Shown piece after piece: positions 21,573 to 32,539 of a stretch of DNA of 64,000 nucleotides. Below the pieces are notes generated by a model. The model was not told the origin of the DNA and made no database searches. It saw nothing but the letters and a program-made list of their open reading frames with translations. The position numbers and the translations under genes are program-made. The stretch is from Enterobacteriaceae bacterium RIT714. Its GTDB lineage: Bacteria > Pseudomonadota > Gammaproteobacteria > Enterobacterales > Enterobacteriaceae. The stretch's first letter is position 1; each line of letters begins with the position of its first letter. The stretch is from positions 1 to 64,000 of the forward strand of contig WJYB01000009.1 of the NCBI GenBank assembly GCA_009668015.1. Reading direction: 5' to 3'.

Positions 21573-22442
21573 ATGTCCGCCAGACATCCGGTTATTGCCG
21601 TTACGGGTTCAAGTGGTGCGGGAACCACCACCACCAGCCTCGCTTTTCGCAAGATCTTCGCCCAACTCAATTTGCATGCTGCCGAAGTTGAAGGTGACAG
21701 CTTTCACCGCTATACCCGTCCGGAAATGGATATGGCGATTCGCAAGGCCCGCGATTCAGGGAAGCACATCAGCTATTTCGGCCCTGACGCGAACGATTTC
21801 GGCCTGCTGGAACAAACCTTTATTGATTACGGCCACACCGGTAAAGGCCAGTCGCGCAAGTATCTGCATACCTACGATGAAGCCGTCCCCTGGAACCAGG
21901 TTCCGGGTACGTTTACGCCGTGGCAGCCGCTGCCGGAACCCACCGATGTCCTGTTCTACGAAGGATTGCATGGCGGCGTAGTGACACCCCAGCATGACGT
22001 GGCGCGCCATGTTGATCTGCTGGTGGGCGTGGTGCCGATTGTCAATCTGGAGTGGATCCAGAAGCTGACCCGTGACATGAGCGAACGCGGCCATTCCCGT
22101 GAAGCGGTGATGGATTCTGTCGTGCGCTCAATGGAAGATTACATCAACTATCTGACACCCCAGTTTTCACGCACCCACATCAACTTCCAGCGCGTTCCGA
22201 CGGTGGACACCTCAAACCCGTTCGCAGCAAAAACCATTCCGTCACTGGACGAGAGTTTTGTGGTGATCCACTTCCGCAATCTGGAAGACATTGATTACCC
22301 CTGGCTGCTGGCGATGCTGCAGGGCTCATTCATTTCCCACATCAATACATTGGTGGTCCCGGGCGGGAAGATGGGTCTGGCGATGGAGCTGATTATGATG
22401 CCGCTGGTGCAGCGACTGATGGAAGGCAAGAAGATCGAGTAA
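21573..22442 (+). CDS. prkB: Phosphoribulokinase-like kinase PrkB
   Basis: PrkB is annotated as a phosphoribulokinase on homology, but these bacteria have no Calvin cycle and its real substrate is uncertain. The 289-residue protein has a P-loop GSSGAGTT (12-19), in which the usual Lys of GKT/S is replaced by Thr, and the family block DVLFYEGLHGG (about 121-131). The ATG at 21573 follows AGGGAG; an upstream TTG at 21543 is rejected. It ends at a pair of hairpins shared with yhfA. Confidence 0.93.
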   Translation: MSARHPVIAVTGSSGAGTTTTSLAFRKIFAQLNLHAAEVEGDSFHRYTRPEMDMAIRKARDSGKHISYFGPDANDFGLLEQTFIDYGHTGKGQSRKYLHTYDEAVPWNQVPGTFTPWQPLPEPTDVLFYEGLHGGVVTPQHDVARHVDLLVGVVPIVNLEWIQKLTRDMSERGHSREAVMDSVVRSMEDYINYLTPQFSRTHINFQRVPTVDTSNPFAAKTIPSLDESFVVIHFRNLEDIDYPWLLAMLQGSFISHINTLVVPGGKMGLAMELIMMPLVQRLMEGKKIE

Positions 22443-22450
22443 CCCTATTC

Positions 22451-22502
22451 CCTCTCCCCGTGGAGAGGGTCACGATGAGGGCATCGGTGCGCACGATGCC
22501 CC
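22451..22502. repeat. Double hairpin between prkB and yhfA (repeat/terminator-like)
   Basis: Two adjacent hairpins occupy the gap between the convergent prkB and yhfA: CCCTCTCC-CCGT-GGAGAGGG (22451-22470) and GGGCATCG-N7-CGATGCCC (22480-22502). The CCCTCTCC...GGAGAGGG...GATGAGGGCA pattern resembles a common enterobacterial intergenic repeat. A related string (GATGCCCTGGCCCTCTCTCT) is seen again at 37341-37360. Neither hairpin has a long T run. Confidence 0.6.
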
Positions 22503-22507
22503 ATCAA

Positions 22508-22912
22508 TCAGCCTTCGATCACCTCATACGAATGCGTGATTTTCACCGCTTTTTCCAGCATTAACGCCACAGAGCAGTACTTCTCGGCAGAGAGATCGAC
22601 CGCGCGGGAAACCGCCGCGTCCTTCAGCTCTTTCCCGGTCACGATAAAGTGCAAATTGATATGCGTGAACAGGCGCGGGGCCTCTTCGCGACGCTCGGAG
22701 GTCAGCTTCACTTCGCAGTCCGTCACCTCATGGCGACCCTTTTGCAGAATCGAAACCACGTCGATTGCGCTACAGCCGCCGGCGGCCATCAGCACAACTT
22801 CCATCGGGCTTGGCGCTTTATCACCGGAGTTACCATCCATCAAAATCTGGTGTCCGGAAGCGGATTCACCGAGGAACGTTAAACCTTCAACCCATTTCAC
22901 ACGCGCTTGCAT
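22508..22912 (-). CDS. yhfA: OsmC-like protein YhfA
   Basis: YhfA is a small OsmC/Ohr-family protein; members are often thiol peroxidases, but this one has no assigned function. With the start at 22912 it has 134 residues and two conserved cysteines, Cys47 in AAGGCSAIDVV and Cys113 in AEKYCSVAL, at the positions of the redox pair of the family. A second ATG two codons upstream (22918) is possible; the GGAG site is better spaced for 22912. It diverges from crp across a 310-base gap. Confidence 0.93.
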   Translation of the reverse strand: MQARVKWVEGLTFLGESASGHQILMDGNSGDKAPSPMEVVLMAAGGCSAIDVVSILQKGRHEVTDCEVKLTSERREEAPRLFTHINLHFIVTGKELKDAAVSRAVDLSAEKYCSVALMLEKAVKITHSYEVIEG

Positions 22913-23222
22913 ATTCATTAACTCCGACGTTGCAATTTTCCGAACAGATTACGCGCGCGTTACAATTCTCGCAACGGAAGACGACCTGCGTCATGCTGAA
23001 GCGAGACACCAGGAGACACGCGGCGAAAGCTATGCTAAAACACTCTGGATGCTACAGTAATACATTGACGTTACACATGTATGCAGAGGACATCAAACAT
23101 TACTGGCTGCGAAACAAAATGACAGCCGCATTCCCAGGTATGGGGAAGAATTCGATTGCAACCCCAGAGTCAGGATGCGATTTATGACTCTGGTGACAGC
23201 TTATAACAGAGGATAACAGCGC
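22913..23222 (+). promoter_or_regulatory. crp promoter and leader region
   Basis: This 310-base gap between yhfA and crp holds no gene. A -10-like TATGCT lies at 23031-23036 in the same context (GCTATGCTAAAACA-like) as the E. coli crp promoter. Downstream, TGCAG-AGGACA-TCAAA at 23082-23097 corresponds to the CRP autoregulatory site in the crp leader, a weaker match to TGTGA-N6-TCACA. The long leader (about 180 bases) is also typical of crp. Assignments are by resemblance to E. coli. Confidence 0.6.
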
Positions 23223-23855
23223 ATGGTGCTTGGCAAACCGCAAACAGACCCGACTCTCGAATGGTTCTTGTCTCATTGCCACATTCATAAGTACCCATCG
23301 AAGAGCACGCTGATTCACCAGGGTGAAAAAGCGGAAACGTTGTATTACATCGTCAAAGGCTCGGTGGCAGTGCTGATTAAGGATGAAGAAGGGAAAGAAA
23401 TGATCCTTTCTTATCTGAACCAGGGTGATTTCATCGGTGAACTGGGCCTGTTTGAAGAAGGCCAGGAACGTAGCGCCTGGGTACGTGCAAAAACCGCGTG
23501 TGAAGTCGCCGAAATCTCCTACAAGAAATTCCGTCAGTTGATCCAGGTGAATCCGGATATTCTGATGCGTCTTTCTTCGCAGATGGCTCGCCGCCTGCAG
23601 GTCACTTCCGAGAAAGTGGGTAACCTTGCCTTCCTGGACGTGACAGGCCGCATCGCACAGACATTGCTGAACCTGGCAAAACAGCCTGACGCCATGACCC
23701 ACCCGGACGGTATGCAAATTAAAATTACCCGTCAGGAAATTGGTCAGATTGTCGGGTGTTCTCGTGAGACCGTTGGCCGTATCCTGAAAATGCTGGAAGA
23801 TCAGAATCTGATCTCCGCCCACGGTAAAACTATCGTGGTTTACGGAACGCGTTAA
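23223..23855 (+). CDS. crp: cAMP receptor protein CRP
   Basis: CRP is the global cAMP-responsive transcription factor for catabolite control. The 210-residue product has the cyclic-nucleotide-binding roll (residues 1-110, with [16 protein letters not shown] at 71-86 for cAMP phosphate contact), the C-helix dimer interface and a helix-turn-helix at about 169-191 ([20 protein letters not shown]) that reads TGTGA half-sites. It matches the E. coli protein almost exactly; residue 119 is Ser where I recall Ala in E. coli. A terminator follows. Confidence 0.99.
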   Translation: MVLGKPQTDPTLEWFLSHCHIHKYPSKSTLIHQGEKAETLYYIVKGSVAVLIKDEEGKEMILSYLNQGDFIGELGLFEEGQERSAWVRAKTACEVAEISYKKFRQLIQVNPDILMRLSSQMARRLQVTSEKVGNLAFLDVTGRIAQTLLNLAKQPDAMTHPDGMQIKITRQEIGQIVGCSRETVGRILKMLEDQNLISAHGKTIVVYGTR

Positions 23856-23865
23856 TTCCGGTCAG

Positions 23866-23899
23866 ACGGCGTGCCATCGCAAGGTGTCACGCCGTTTTT
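23866..23899 (+). terminator. crp rho-independent terminator
   Basis: An 8-bp stem ACGGCGTG/CACGCCGT with a 14-base loop begins 10 bases after the crp stop and ends in TTTTT. The yhfK start (23913) is 13 bases further on, so yhfK may depend partly on readthrough. Confidence 0.85.
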
Positions 23900-23912
23900 G
23901 TCTCTGGCAACC

Positions 23913-26000
23913 ATGTGGCGCAGGCTGATTTATCACCCGGAAGTTAACTACGCACTTCGGCAAACGCTGGTGTTATGTCTCCCCGTGGCTGTCGGTCTGA
24001 TTCTCGGCCAACTGCAACATGGTCTGCTGTTCTCTCTCGTGCCTGCCTGCTGTAACATCGCCGGTCTGGACACCCCGCATAAGCGCTTTTTCAAACGTCT
24101 GATTATTGGCGGCAGTTTGTTTGCCGGTTGCAGCCTCGCCGTGCAGCTCTTACTTGCCCGCGACATTCCTCTGCCGCTGATTTTAACCGTGCTGGCGATG
24201 ACGCTGGGCGTCACGGCGGAGATCAGTTCGCTTCATGCGCGTCTGCTGCCCGCATCGCTCATCGCCGCGATTTTCACCCTCAGCCTTGCCGGAAATATGC
24301 CCATCTGGGAGCCGCTGCTCATCTATGCCCTCGGCACGTTGTGGTACGGATTGTTCAACTGGTTCTGGTTCTGGATGTGGCGCGAACAGCCCTTACGTGA
24401 ATCCCTGAGCCTGCTGTACGTCCAGCTCGCGGAGTATTGCGAAGCAAAGTACACCTTGCTGACGCAACATACCGATCCGGAAAAGTCGCTGCCGCCGCTG
24501 CTCACTCGCCAGCAAAAGGTGGTGGATCTGATTAGCCAGTGCTACCAGCAGCTCCATATGCTGGCCGCCAATAAGAATCATGAATACAAGCGGCTGCTGC
24601 GGACGTTTCAGGTCGGGCTGGATCTTCAGGAGCATATTTCCGTCAGCCTGCATTATCCTGCCGAGGTGCAAAAACTGGTGGAGCGCAGCCACGCCGAAGC
24701 GGTGATCCGCTGGAATGCGCAAACGGTCGCCGCGCGCCTGCGGGTACTGGCTGACGATATTCTGTATCACCGCTACCCGACGCGCTTTACGATGGAAAAA
24801 CAGCTGGGCGCGCTGGAGAAAATCGCCCGTCAGCATCCGGACAATCCGGTCGGACAGTTCTGCGCCTGGCACTTTAGCCGCATCGCGCGCGTGCTCCGCA
24901 CCCAGCGCCCCCTCTATTCCCGCGACCTGATGGCCGATAAGCAAAAACGCCTGCCGTTGCTGCCAGCGTTAAAAAGCTATTTGTCCCTGAAATCCTCGGC
25001 GCTGCGCAATGCGGCGCGGATCAGCGTAATGCTCAGCATTGCCAGCCTGATGGGCGTGGCACTGCATCTACCGAAACCCTACTGGATTTTAATGACGGTG
25101 CTGTTTGTCACGCAAAATGGCTACGGCGCCACCCGCGTGCGGATCCTGCACCGGGCAGCGGGCACGGTCGCAGGACTGGTGATTGCTGGCATAACGCTGC
25201 ACTTCCACGTACCGGACGGCTTCGCCCTGGCAGGAATGCTGGTGATCACCCTCGTGGGTTATCTGATTATCCGCAAAAACTACGGCTGGGCGATGGTCGG
25301 ATTTACCGTCACGGCGGTGTATACCCTGCAATTGCTCACGCTGAACGGCGAACAGTATATTGTCGCGCGGCTGGTCGATACGCTGATTGGCTGTCTGATT
25401 GCCTTTGGCGGCATGGTCTGGCTGTGGCCCCAGTGGCAGAGCGGGTTATTGCGCCAGAATGCGCACGATGCGCTGGAGGCCGATCAGCAGGCGATTCGCC
25501 TTATTCTGAGCGACGATCCGCAGCCTTCCCCGCTGGCCTATCAGCGCATGAAGGTCAATCAGGCCCATAACGCGCTGTTTAACTCCCTCAATCAGGCGAT
25601 GCAGGAGCCGGGCTTTAATTCTCATTATCTGGCGGATATGAAGCTGTGGGTCACCCATAGCCAGTTTATCGTCGAGCATATCAATGCCATGACCACGCTG
25701 GCACGCGAGCATGCGATGCTGACGCCGGACCTGGCGCAGCGCTATTTGCAGTCGTGTGAAATTGCGCTGCAGCGATGCCAGCAGCGTCTGGAGTATGACG
25801 CGCCAGGGGAATCCGGAGACTCTAACATTCTTGAAGCACCGGAAACGCTCACCTGGGGCCCTATGAGCACGCTGGAACAGCATTTACAGCGCGTTCTGGG
25901 GCATCTGAACACCATGCACACCATTTCGTCGGTCGCATGGCGTCAGCGCCCGCATCACGGCATTTGGCTAACGCGGATTATGCGCCGTAAGGCGTCGTAA
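23913..26000 (+). CDS. yhfK: YccS/YhfK family inner membrane protein
   Basis: YhfK is a large inner membrane protein of the FUSC/YccS family, related to aromatic acid efflux and other putative exporters; its substrate is unknown. The 695-residue protein has two blocks of about six hydrophobic segments each (roughly residues 15-160 and 385-510), separated by a soluble helical region and followed by a soluble C-terminal domain. The ATG at 23913 (MWRRLIYHPEVNYALRQTLV) fits the family; an earlier ATG at 23871 lies within the crp terminator. Confidence 0.93.
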   Translation: MWRRLIYHPEVNYALRQTLVLCLPVAVGLILGQLQHGLLFSLVPACCNIAGLDTPHKRFFKRLIIGGSLFAGCSLAVQLLLARDIPLPLILTVLAMTLGVTAEISSLHARLLPASLIAAIFTLSLAGNMPIWEPLLIYALGTLWYGLFNWFWFWMWREQPLRESLSLLYVQLAEYCEAKYTLLTQHTDPEKSLPPLLTRQQKVVDLISQCYQQLHMLAANKNHEYKRLLRTFQVGLDLQEHISVSLHYPAEVQKLVERSHAEAVIRWNAQTVAARLRVLADDILYHRYPTRFTMEKQLGALEKIARQHPDNPVGQFCAWHFSRIARVLRTQRPLYSRDLMADKQKRLPLLPALKSYLSLKSSALRNAARISVMLSIASLMGVALHLPKPYWILMTVLFVTQNGYGATRVRILHRAAGTVAGLVIAGITLHFHVPDGFALAGMLVITLVGYLIIRKNYGWAMVGFTVTAVYTLQLLTLNGEQYIVARLVDTLIGCLIAFGGMVWLWPQWQSGLLRQNAHDALEADQQAIRLILSDDPQPSPLAYQRMKVNQAHNALFNSLNQAMQEPGFNSHYLADMKLWVTHSQFIVEHINAMTTLAREHAMLTPDLAQRYLQSCEIALQRCQQRLEYDAPGESGDSNILEAPETLTWGPMSTLEQHLQRVLGHLNTMHTISSVAWRQRPHHGIWLTRIMRRKAS

Positions 26001-26053
26001 GTTTTGCGGCTCCGTATTCCGGGACAAAACCAAGCCGCTACCTGGCGACTCCA

Positions 26054-27295
<1,242 letters not shown>

Positions 27296-27305
27296 TCACA
27301 TTTTT

Positions 27306-27344
27306 AGTGAGAATATAATCACAAAATATGCATAAAAAATCACA
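27306..27344 (-). promoter_or_regulatory. Tandem ARG boxes (ArgR operator) of argD
   Basis: On the minus strand TGATTTTTTATGCA (27342-27329, 12 of 14 to TGAATwwwwATTCA) and TGATTATATTCTCA (27321-27308, 11 of 14) are centred exactly 21 bp apart, the spacing of paired 18-bp ARG boxes with a 3-bp gap. They lie 34-70 bases upstream of the argD ATG. Confidence 0.8.
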
Positions 27345-27360
27345 GCAAGGCAATAAAAAT

Positions 27361-27924
27361 TCAGCGATTGAGGAAATTGGCGAGAAGCTGGTGGCCCTGT
27401 TCGCTCAGTATGCTCTCCGGGTGGAACTGCACCCCTTCGAGATCCCATTCGCGATGGCGAATGCCCATGATCTCCCGGGTGTCGCTCCAGGCGGTAACCT
27501 CAAAGCACTCAGGCAGCGTGGGCGGATCGATAACCAGCGAGTGATAACGCGTGACGGTAAGAGGATTATTCAGGCCAAGGAACACCCCCGTTCCCGTGTG
27601 AGTCACCGGGGATGTTTTGCCGTGCATCACTTTCGCAGCGCGAACAATCGTGGCGCCGAAGACCTGGCCGATGGCCTGATGCCCCAGACAGACGCCAAGG
27701 ATCGGCAATTTACCCGCGAAATGGCGGATAACATCCATGGAAACACCGGACTCATCGGGCGTGCAGGGCCCCGGCGAAATGACGATTTTCTCTGGCGACA
27801 GCGATTGAACGTCAGCCAGCGTCAGCTCATCATTGCGCCGCACCATCACCTCCGCACCCAGTTCACAGAAATACTGGTAAAGGTTCCAGGTAAAGGAATC
27901 GTAGTTATCAATCAGCAGAATCAT
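27361..27924 (-). CDS. pabA: Aminodeoxychorismate synthase glutamine amidotransferase PabA
   Basis: PabA is the glutamine-hydrolysing subunit that feeds ammonia to PabB for 4-amino-4-deoxychorismate, the route to p-aminobenzoate and folate. The 187-residue class I amidotransferase has nucleophile Cys79 in GVCLGHQ and the His/Glu pair in VQFHPESI. The ATG at 27924 fits the family ([19 protein letters not shown]). It follows fic by 31 bases and precedes argD on the same strand, as in E. coli. Confidence 0.98.
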   Translation of the reverse strand: MILLIDNYDSFTWNLYQYFCELGAEVMVRRNDELTLADVQSLSPEKIVISPGPCTPDESGVSMDVIRHFAGKLPILGVCLGHQAIGQVFGATIVRAAKVMHGKTSPVTHTGTGVFLGLNNPLTVTRYHSLVIDPPTLPECFEVTAWSDTREIMGIRHREWDLEGVQFHPESILSEQGHQLLANFLNR

Positions 27925-27955
27925 GGCGGCTCCGGGACAAAAAGGCCGCCCTATT

Positions 27956-28558
27956 CTACTCAGTTTCCCGCGCTTCACTCACTACTTTGGCAAAGATGGT
28001 ATTGAGTGGGGTCAAATCCCCCATCGCGCCACTTTGGTTAGCGTCAGACCACGCCTTTGGATCGATATCCTGCCAGCTCAGCTGGTAGCCCGCGTGGATC
28101 GCCAGCTGTTCAAAGAACACGCGCTGAGCAATGCCGTTGCCAATGCGGAACGGGTGTAAAACGTTTATTTCACAGTAGTAGTGGCTGAGGCGGGCGATAA
28201 ATTCGTCGCGCTCAAGACCCGTCAGATAGCCTTCGTCTTCGAGATCCTGCATCAGCGCATTGCCCTCTTTCTCGATGTAAGCAAAGTGGCAAAAACGCGT
28301 GTCGCCCTGGTAGATATCAACCTCACGGAACTCGCCAGCCCAGCTAAAAATATCCTGATAAAGATGGCGATGGATAGCGCACAGGTGCGGCAATCCGCGG
28401 GCGGGAGGTCCGAGCGGCAACGTGGCGGCACGCAGCGCGGTCAGCTCATAAGCGGCCTGCGCCAGACGCTCCGCCTGACGGATACTGAGCTTGTTACGCA
28501 TCACATTGAGACCGGGATAGAGATACGGGTCGCGATCGTCACCAATTTTATCGCTCAT
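27956..28558 (-). CDS. fic: Fic family protein
   Basis: Fic proteins transfer AMP from ATP to target proteins and are usually held in check by an inhibitory helix on the same or a partner protein. This 200-residue protein has the core motif [12 protein letters not shown] at 135-146. Compared with the active consensus HPFx(D/E)GNGRxxR, the acidic metal ligand is Ile139 and the first arginine is Ile143, so it may be weakly active or have altered chemistry; the E. coli protein also deviates here. Its start overlaps the end of yhfG by 11 bases, and YhfG is the known small antitoxin-like partner. Confidence 0.94.
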   Translation of the reverse strand: MSDKIGDDRDPYLYPGLNVMRNKLSIRQAERLAQAAYELTALRAATLPLGPPARGLPHLCAIHRHLYQDIFSWAGEFREVDIYQGDTRFCHFAYIEKEGNALMQDLEDEGYLTGLERDEFIARLSHYYCEINVLHPFRIGNGIAQRVFFEQLAIHAGYQLSWQDIDPKAWSDANQSGAMGDLTPLNTIFAKVVSEARETE

Positions 28559-28715
28559 AGTGCCTCCTGAGTTCCTCAAGACGCGCCTGCGCCGCTTCCG
28601 CGTTAAGCTCAACTAACGGGCTATCAATGCCTTCCAGACGTCGGCTGGCCTGAAAATTAATATTTCGCTGCTGCTCCCAGAGACGGGATTTTTGTTTATC
28701 GGTGAGTTTTTTCAC
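28548..28715 (-). CDS. yhfG: Fic partner protein YhfG
   Basis: YhfG is the small protein that precedes fic and carries the Fic-inhibiting helix role in the E. coli pair. The 55-residue product, from a GTG start with a strong AGGGAGG ribosome site, begins (M)[20 protein letters not shown] and ends [10 protein letters not shown]. It overlaps fic by 11 bases. The Ser/Asn-containing inhibitory motif of the class ((S/T)xxxE(G/N)) can be matched loosely to SRRLEG at residues 24-29. Confidence 0.9.
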   Translation of the reverse strand: MKKLTDKQKSRLWEQQRNINFQASRRLEGIDSPLVELNAEAAQARLEELRRHYER

Positions 28716-28791
28716 TTAACGCCTCCCTGATGTGCCCATTTGCCACAAGTATAAGCAGCAAAACGCGCTTTCGCAGGGAGGTGTCAGCCGT

Positions 28792-28810
28792 GCGGGCGAG
28801 AAACGCCCGC
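28792..28810 (-). terminator. Hairpin after ppiA
   Basis: A perfect 7-bp stem GCGGGCG/CGCCCGC with a 5-base loop lies 12 bases past the ppiA stop. It lacks a T run on either strand, so it may act with Rho or as an RNA stability element. Confidence 0.5.
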
Positions 28811-28821
28811 CGAAGAGAAGA

Positions 28822-29793
<972 letters not shown>

Positions 29794-30978
29794 ATGACTA
29801 ACAGCAACCGCATCAAGCTCACATGGATCAGCTTCTTCTCGTACGCCCTGACCGGCGCACTGGTAATTGTCACCGGGATGGTGATGGGAAATATCGCAGA
29901 CTACTTCCAGCTGCCCGTTTCCAGCATGAGTAACACCTTCACCTTCCTTAACGCCGGGATCCTGATCTCCATTTTCCTGAATGCCTGGCTGATGGAAATC
30001 GTTCCCCTGAAAACGCAGCTGCGTTTCGGTTTTGTGCTGATGGTGGCAGCCGTCGCAGGCCTGATGCTCAGCCACAGCATTGCCCTGTTCTCGGCTGCCA
30101 TGTTCGTGCTTGGCCTGGTGAGTGGGATCACCATGTCCATCGGTACGTTCCTGATCACCCACATGTATGAAGGGCGTCAGCGCGGCGCGCGTCTGCTGTT
30201 CACCGATTCCTTCTTCAGCATGGCCGGGATGATCTTCCCGATGGTTGCCGCGGTTCTGCTCGCGCGCAGCATCGAATGGTACTGGGTATATGCCTGCATC
30301 GGCCTGGTCTATGTGGCGATCTTTATTCTGACCTTCGGCTGTGAGTTTCCGGTTCTCGGCAAAAAGGCGCAGTCCACCGCTGAGCCGGTCGCAAAAGAAA
30401 AATGGGGTATCGGCGTGCTGTTCCTGTCCGTTGCCGCGCTGTGCTACATCCTCGGCCAGCTGGGCTTTATCTCCTGGGTGCCGGAATACGCCAAAGGTTT
30501 GGGCATGAGTCTGAACGATGCGGGTAAACTGGTGAGCGATTTCTGGATGTCGTACATGTTTGGCATGTGGGCGTTTAGCTTCATCCTGCGTTTCTTCGAC
30601 CTGCAGCGTATCCTGACCGTTCTGGCAGGCCTGGCAACCGTGCTGATGTATCTGTTCATCAACGGCTCACCGGAGCATATGCCGTGGTTTATCCTGACGC
30701 TTGGCTTCTTCTCCAGCGCGATTTATACCTCGATTATCACGCTCGGATCGCTGCAAACCAAAGTGGCATCACCAAAACTGGTTAACTTTGTCCTGACCTG
30801 CGGCACCATCGGCACCATGCTGACCTTCGTGGTGACGGGCCCGATTGTGGCGCACAGCGGCCCGCTGGCAGCGTTACATACGGCAAATGGCCTGTATGCC
30901 GTGGTGTTTGTGATGTGTCTGGTACTGGGCTTTGTGACCCGCCACCGTCAGCACAACACGGTAGCGGCTTCACATTAA
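29794..30978 (+). CDS. tsgA: MFS transporter TsgA
   Basis: TsgA is a 12-segment major facilitator superfamily inner membrane protein; in Salmonella it was found as a tellurite/selenite-linked gene, and its substrate is not known. The 394-residue protein has two six-helix halves, with a loop at about 188-205 between them ([20 protein letters not shown]). Start ATG at 29794 ([20 protein letters not shown]) fits the family. It converges on codA with only 4 bases between the stops, and its likely terminator lies inside the end of codA. Confidence 0.94.
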   Translation: MTNSNRIKLTWISFFSYALTGALVIVTGMVMGNIADYFQLPVSSMSNTFTFLNAGILISIFLNAWLMEIVPLKTQLRFGFVLMVAAVAGLMLSHSIALFSAAMFVLGLVSGITMSIGTFLITHMYEGRQRGARLLFTDSFFSMAGMIFPMVAAVLLARSIEWYWVYACIGLVYVAIFILTFGCEFPVLGKKAQSTAEPVAKEKWGIGVLFLSVAALCYILGQLGFISWVPEYAKGLGMSLNDAGKLVSDFWMSYMFGMWAFSFILRFFDLQRILTVLAGLATVLMYLFINGSPEHMPWFILTLGFFSSAIYTSIITLGSLQTKVASPKLVNFVLTCGTIGTMLTFVVTGPIVAHSGPLAALHTANGLYAVVFVMCLVLGFVTRHRQHNTVAASH

Positions 30979-30982
30979 TGCG

Positions 30983-32299
30983 CTATGCCCCTTTGCGCTC
31001 GGCGAAGGGGCTGTTTCGACTGAAAGAGACCTCTTCTCCCCCGCTGTCTGTTTGTATCCACGTCTGCGCCAGCTGCGTCGTGGCAATCACCCTTCCCTGC
31101 CGAATTGACCAGCGCACCGGCACCTGGCAGCGCACCGCTTCAAATCCGCTTTCCGCTGGCAGAATAATCAGGTTCGCCGGGTTGCCCGTCTCAATGCCGT
31201 AATCGCTCAGGCCAAAGGTTCTGGCGCTGTTATGGGTGATCAGATTAAGTCCGCTATCAATCTGCGAATAGCCCATGAGCTGGCAGACGTGTAAGCCCAT
31301 ATGCAGCACCTGCAACATATTACCGGTACCCAGCGGATACCACGGGTCAAAGACATCGTCATGACCGAAGCAGACATTGATACCGGCTTCCTGTAACTCT
31401 TTCACGCGGGTGATTCCCCGGCGCTTTGGATAATCGTCAAAACGGCCCTGCAGATGAATATTCACCAGCGGATTAGCAACAAAGTTAATCCCGGACATTT
31501 TTAACAGACGGAACAGGCGCGACGTGTATGCCCCGTTGTACGAGTGCATCGCCGTGGTATGGCTTGCCGTCACGCGCGGACCGATGCCGGCTTCGAGGGC
31601 CAGCGCCGCCACGGTTTCAACGAAGCGCGACTGTTCGTCATCGATTTCATCACAATGGATATCGAGCGGACGGTCGTATTTTTTCGCCAGCTCAAAGGCG
31701 ATATGCAAAGACTGCACACCGTATTCACGGGTAAATTCAAAGTGCGGTATCGCCCCCACCACATCGGCCCCCAGCTTTAAAGCCTCTTCGAGCAGCGCGG
31801 CCCCGTTGGGATACGAAAGAATGCCCTCTTGCGGAAAGGCAACGATTTGCAGGGTGATCCACGGCGCGACTTCTTGCTTCACTTCCAGCATCGCTTTCAG
31901 CGCGGTGAGGGTCGGATCGGACACATCAACGTGGGTGCGTACAAACTGAATACCGTTGGCCATTTGCCACTTTAACGTCTTCCACGCCCGCGCTTTAACA
32001 TCCTCATGGCTCAACAGCGCTTTACGTTCTGCCCAGCGCTCAATCCCTTCAAACAGCGTTCCGGACTGGTTCCAGCTCGGCTCACCGGCGGTTTGCGTCG
32101 TATCAAGATGAATATGAGGCTCGATAAATGGCGGGATCGCCAGCCCACCGCGAGCGTTAAGCACTTCATGGCTTTCGTCATGGGCGTCGCTCATCGGGAT
32201 GATCTCTGCAAAACGACCCTTCTCAATGCCAATTTGCCATAACCCCTCCCGACCCGGTAAGCGGACATTCTGGATAAGCCAAAGCGGTGTTGTTGTCAT
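30983..32299 (-). CDS. codA: Cytosine deaminase CodA
   Basis: CodA hydrolyses cytosine to uracil and ammonia, feeding pyrimidine salvage. The 438-residue amidohydrolase has the metal and catalytic set HIHLD (62-66), HCDE (215-218), His247 in ASHTTAMHS and Asp314 in [10 protein letters not shown]. Start ATG 32299 follows GGGAGAAAGG; the longer frame to 32407 is rejected. Its C-terminus is about 10 residues longer than I recall for E. coli CodA and runs into the apparent tsgA terminator. The permease gene codB, its E. coli partner, is not adjacent, and codA is not at this place in E. coli, so this is an accessory insertion or a relocated copy. Confidence 0.93.
   Translation of the reverse strand: MTTTPLWLIQNVRLPGREGLWQIGIEKGRFAEIIPMSDAHDESHEVLNARGGLAIPPFIEPHIHLDTTQTAGEPSWNQSGTLFEGIERWAERKALLSHEDVKARAWKTLKWQMANGIQFVRTHVDVSDPTLTALKAMLEVKQEVAPWITLQIVAFPQEGILSYPNGAALLEEALKLGADVVGAIPHFEFTREYGVQSLHIAFELAKKYDRPLDIHCDEIDDEQSRFVETVAALALEAGIGPRVTASHTTAMHSYNGAYTSRLFRLLKMSGINFVANPLVNIHLQGRFDDYPKRRGITRVKELQEAGINVCFGHDDVFDPWYPLGTGNMLQVLHMGLHVCQLMGYSQIDSGLNLITHNSARTFGLSDYGIETGNPANLIILPAESGFEAVRCQVPVRWSIRQGRVIATTQLAQTWIQTDSGGEEVSFSRNSPFAERKGA
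30987..31016 (+). terminator. Probable tsgA terminator inside the codA 3' end
   Basis: GCCCCTT (30987-30993) and AAGGGGC (31005-31011) form a stem with further partial pairing toward the loop, followed on the plus strand by TGTTTC. It begins 9 bases after the tsgA stop and lies wholly within the last codons of codA. The short T tract makes it a moderate terminator. Confidence 0.6.
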
Positions 32300-32438
32300 A
32301 CCTTTCTCCCGAAAAGCGCTGCTGAAATTTAGGAGTACGTTGTTTCCACAATTTGCCCCCTGATTTGTACACAAAATCGACGACGGCGAAAAGCCAGCTA
32401 TTTCCATGACTTATAAAAATCCTGACAAATCAGCGATA

Positions 32439-32454
32439 TACCCACTAAGTGGTA
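32439..32454. promoter_or_regulatory. NarL/NarP 7-2-7 site upstream of nirB
   Basis: TACCCAC-TA-AGTGGTA is an inverted heptamer pair with a 2-base gap, the NarL/NarP 7-2-7 form. Its centre (32446.5) falls at -69.5 from the inferred nirB start (32516), exactly the position known for E. coli nirB. Confidence 0.85.
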
Positions 32455-32467
32455 GGTTAAGGCGTAT

Positions 32468-32508
32468 TTGATTTGCATCAATAAGTGCCCCTGCTGAATC
32501 GTTAAGGT
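32468..32508 (+). promoter_or_regulatory. FNR-dependent nirB promoter
   Basis: TTGATTTGCATCAA at 32468-32481 is a perfect FNR palindrome (TTGAT-N4-ATCAA). Centring it at -41.5 places transcription at about 32516 with a -10-like TAAGGT at 32503-32508, as in E. coli. Anaerobic activation of nirBD is thus expected. Confidence 0.88.
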
Positions 32509-32539
32509 AGGCAGTAATAGAAAAGAAATCGAGGCAAAA

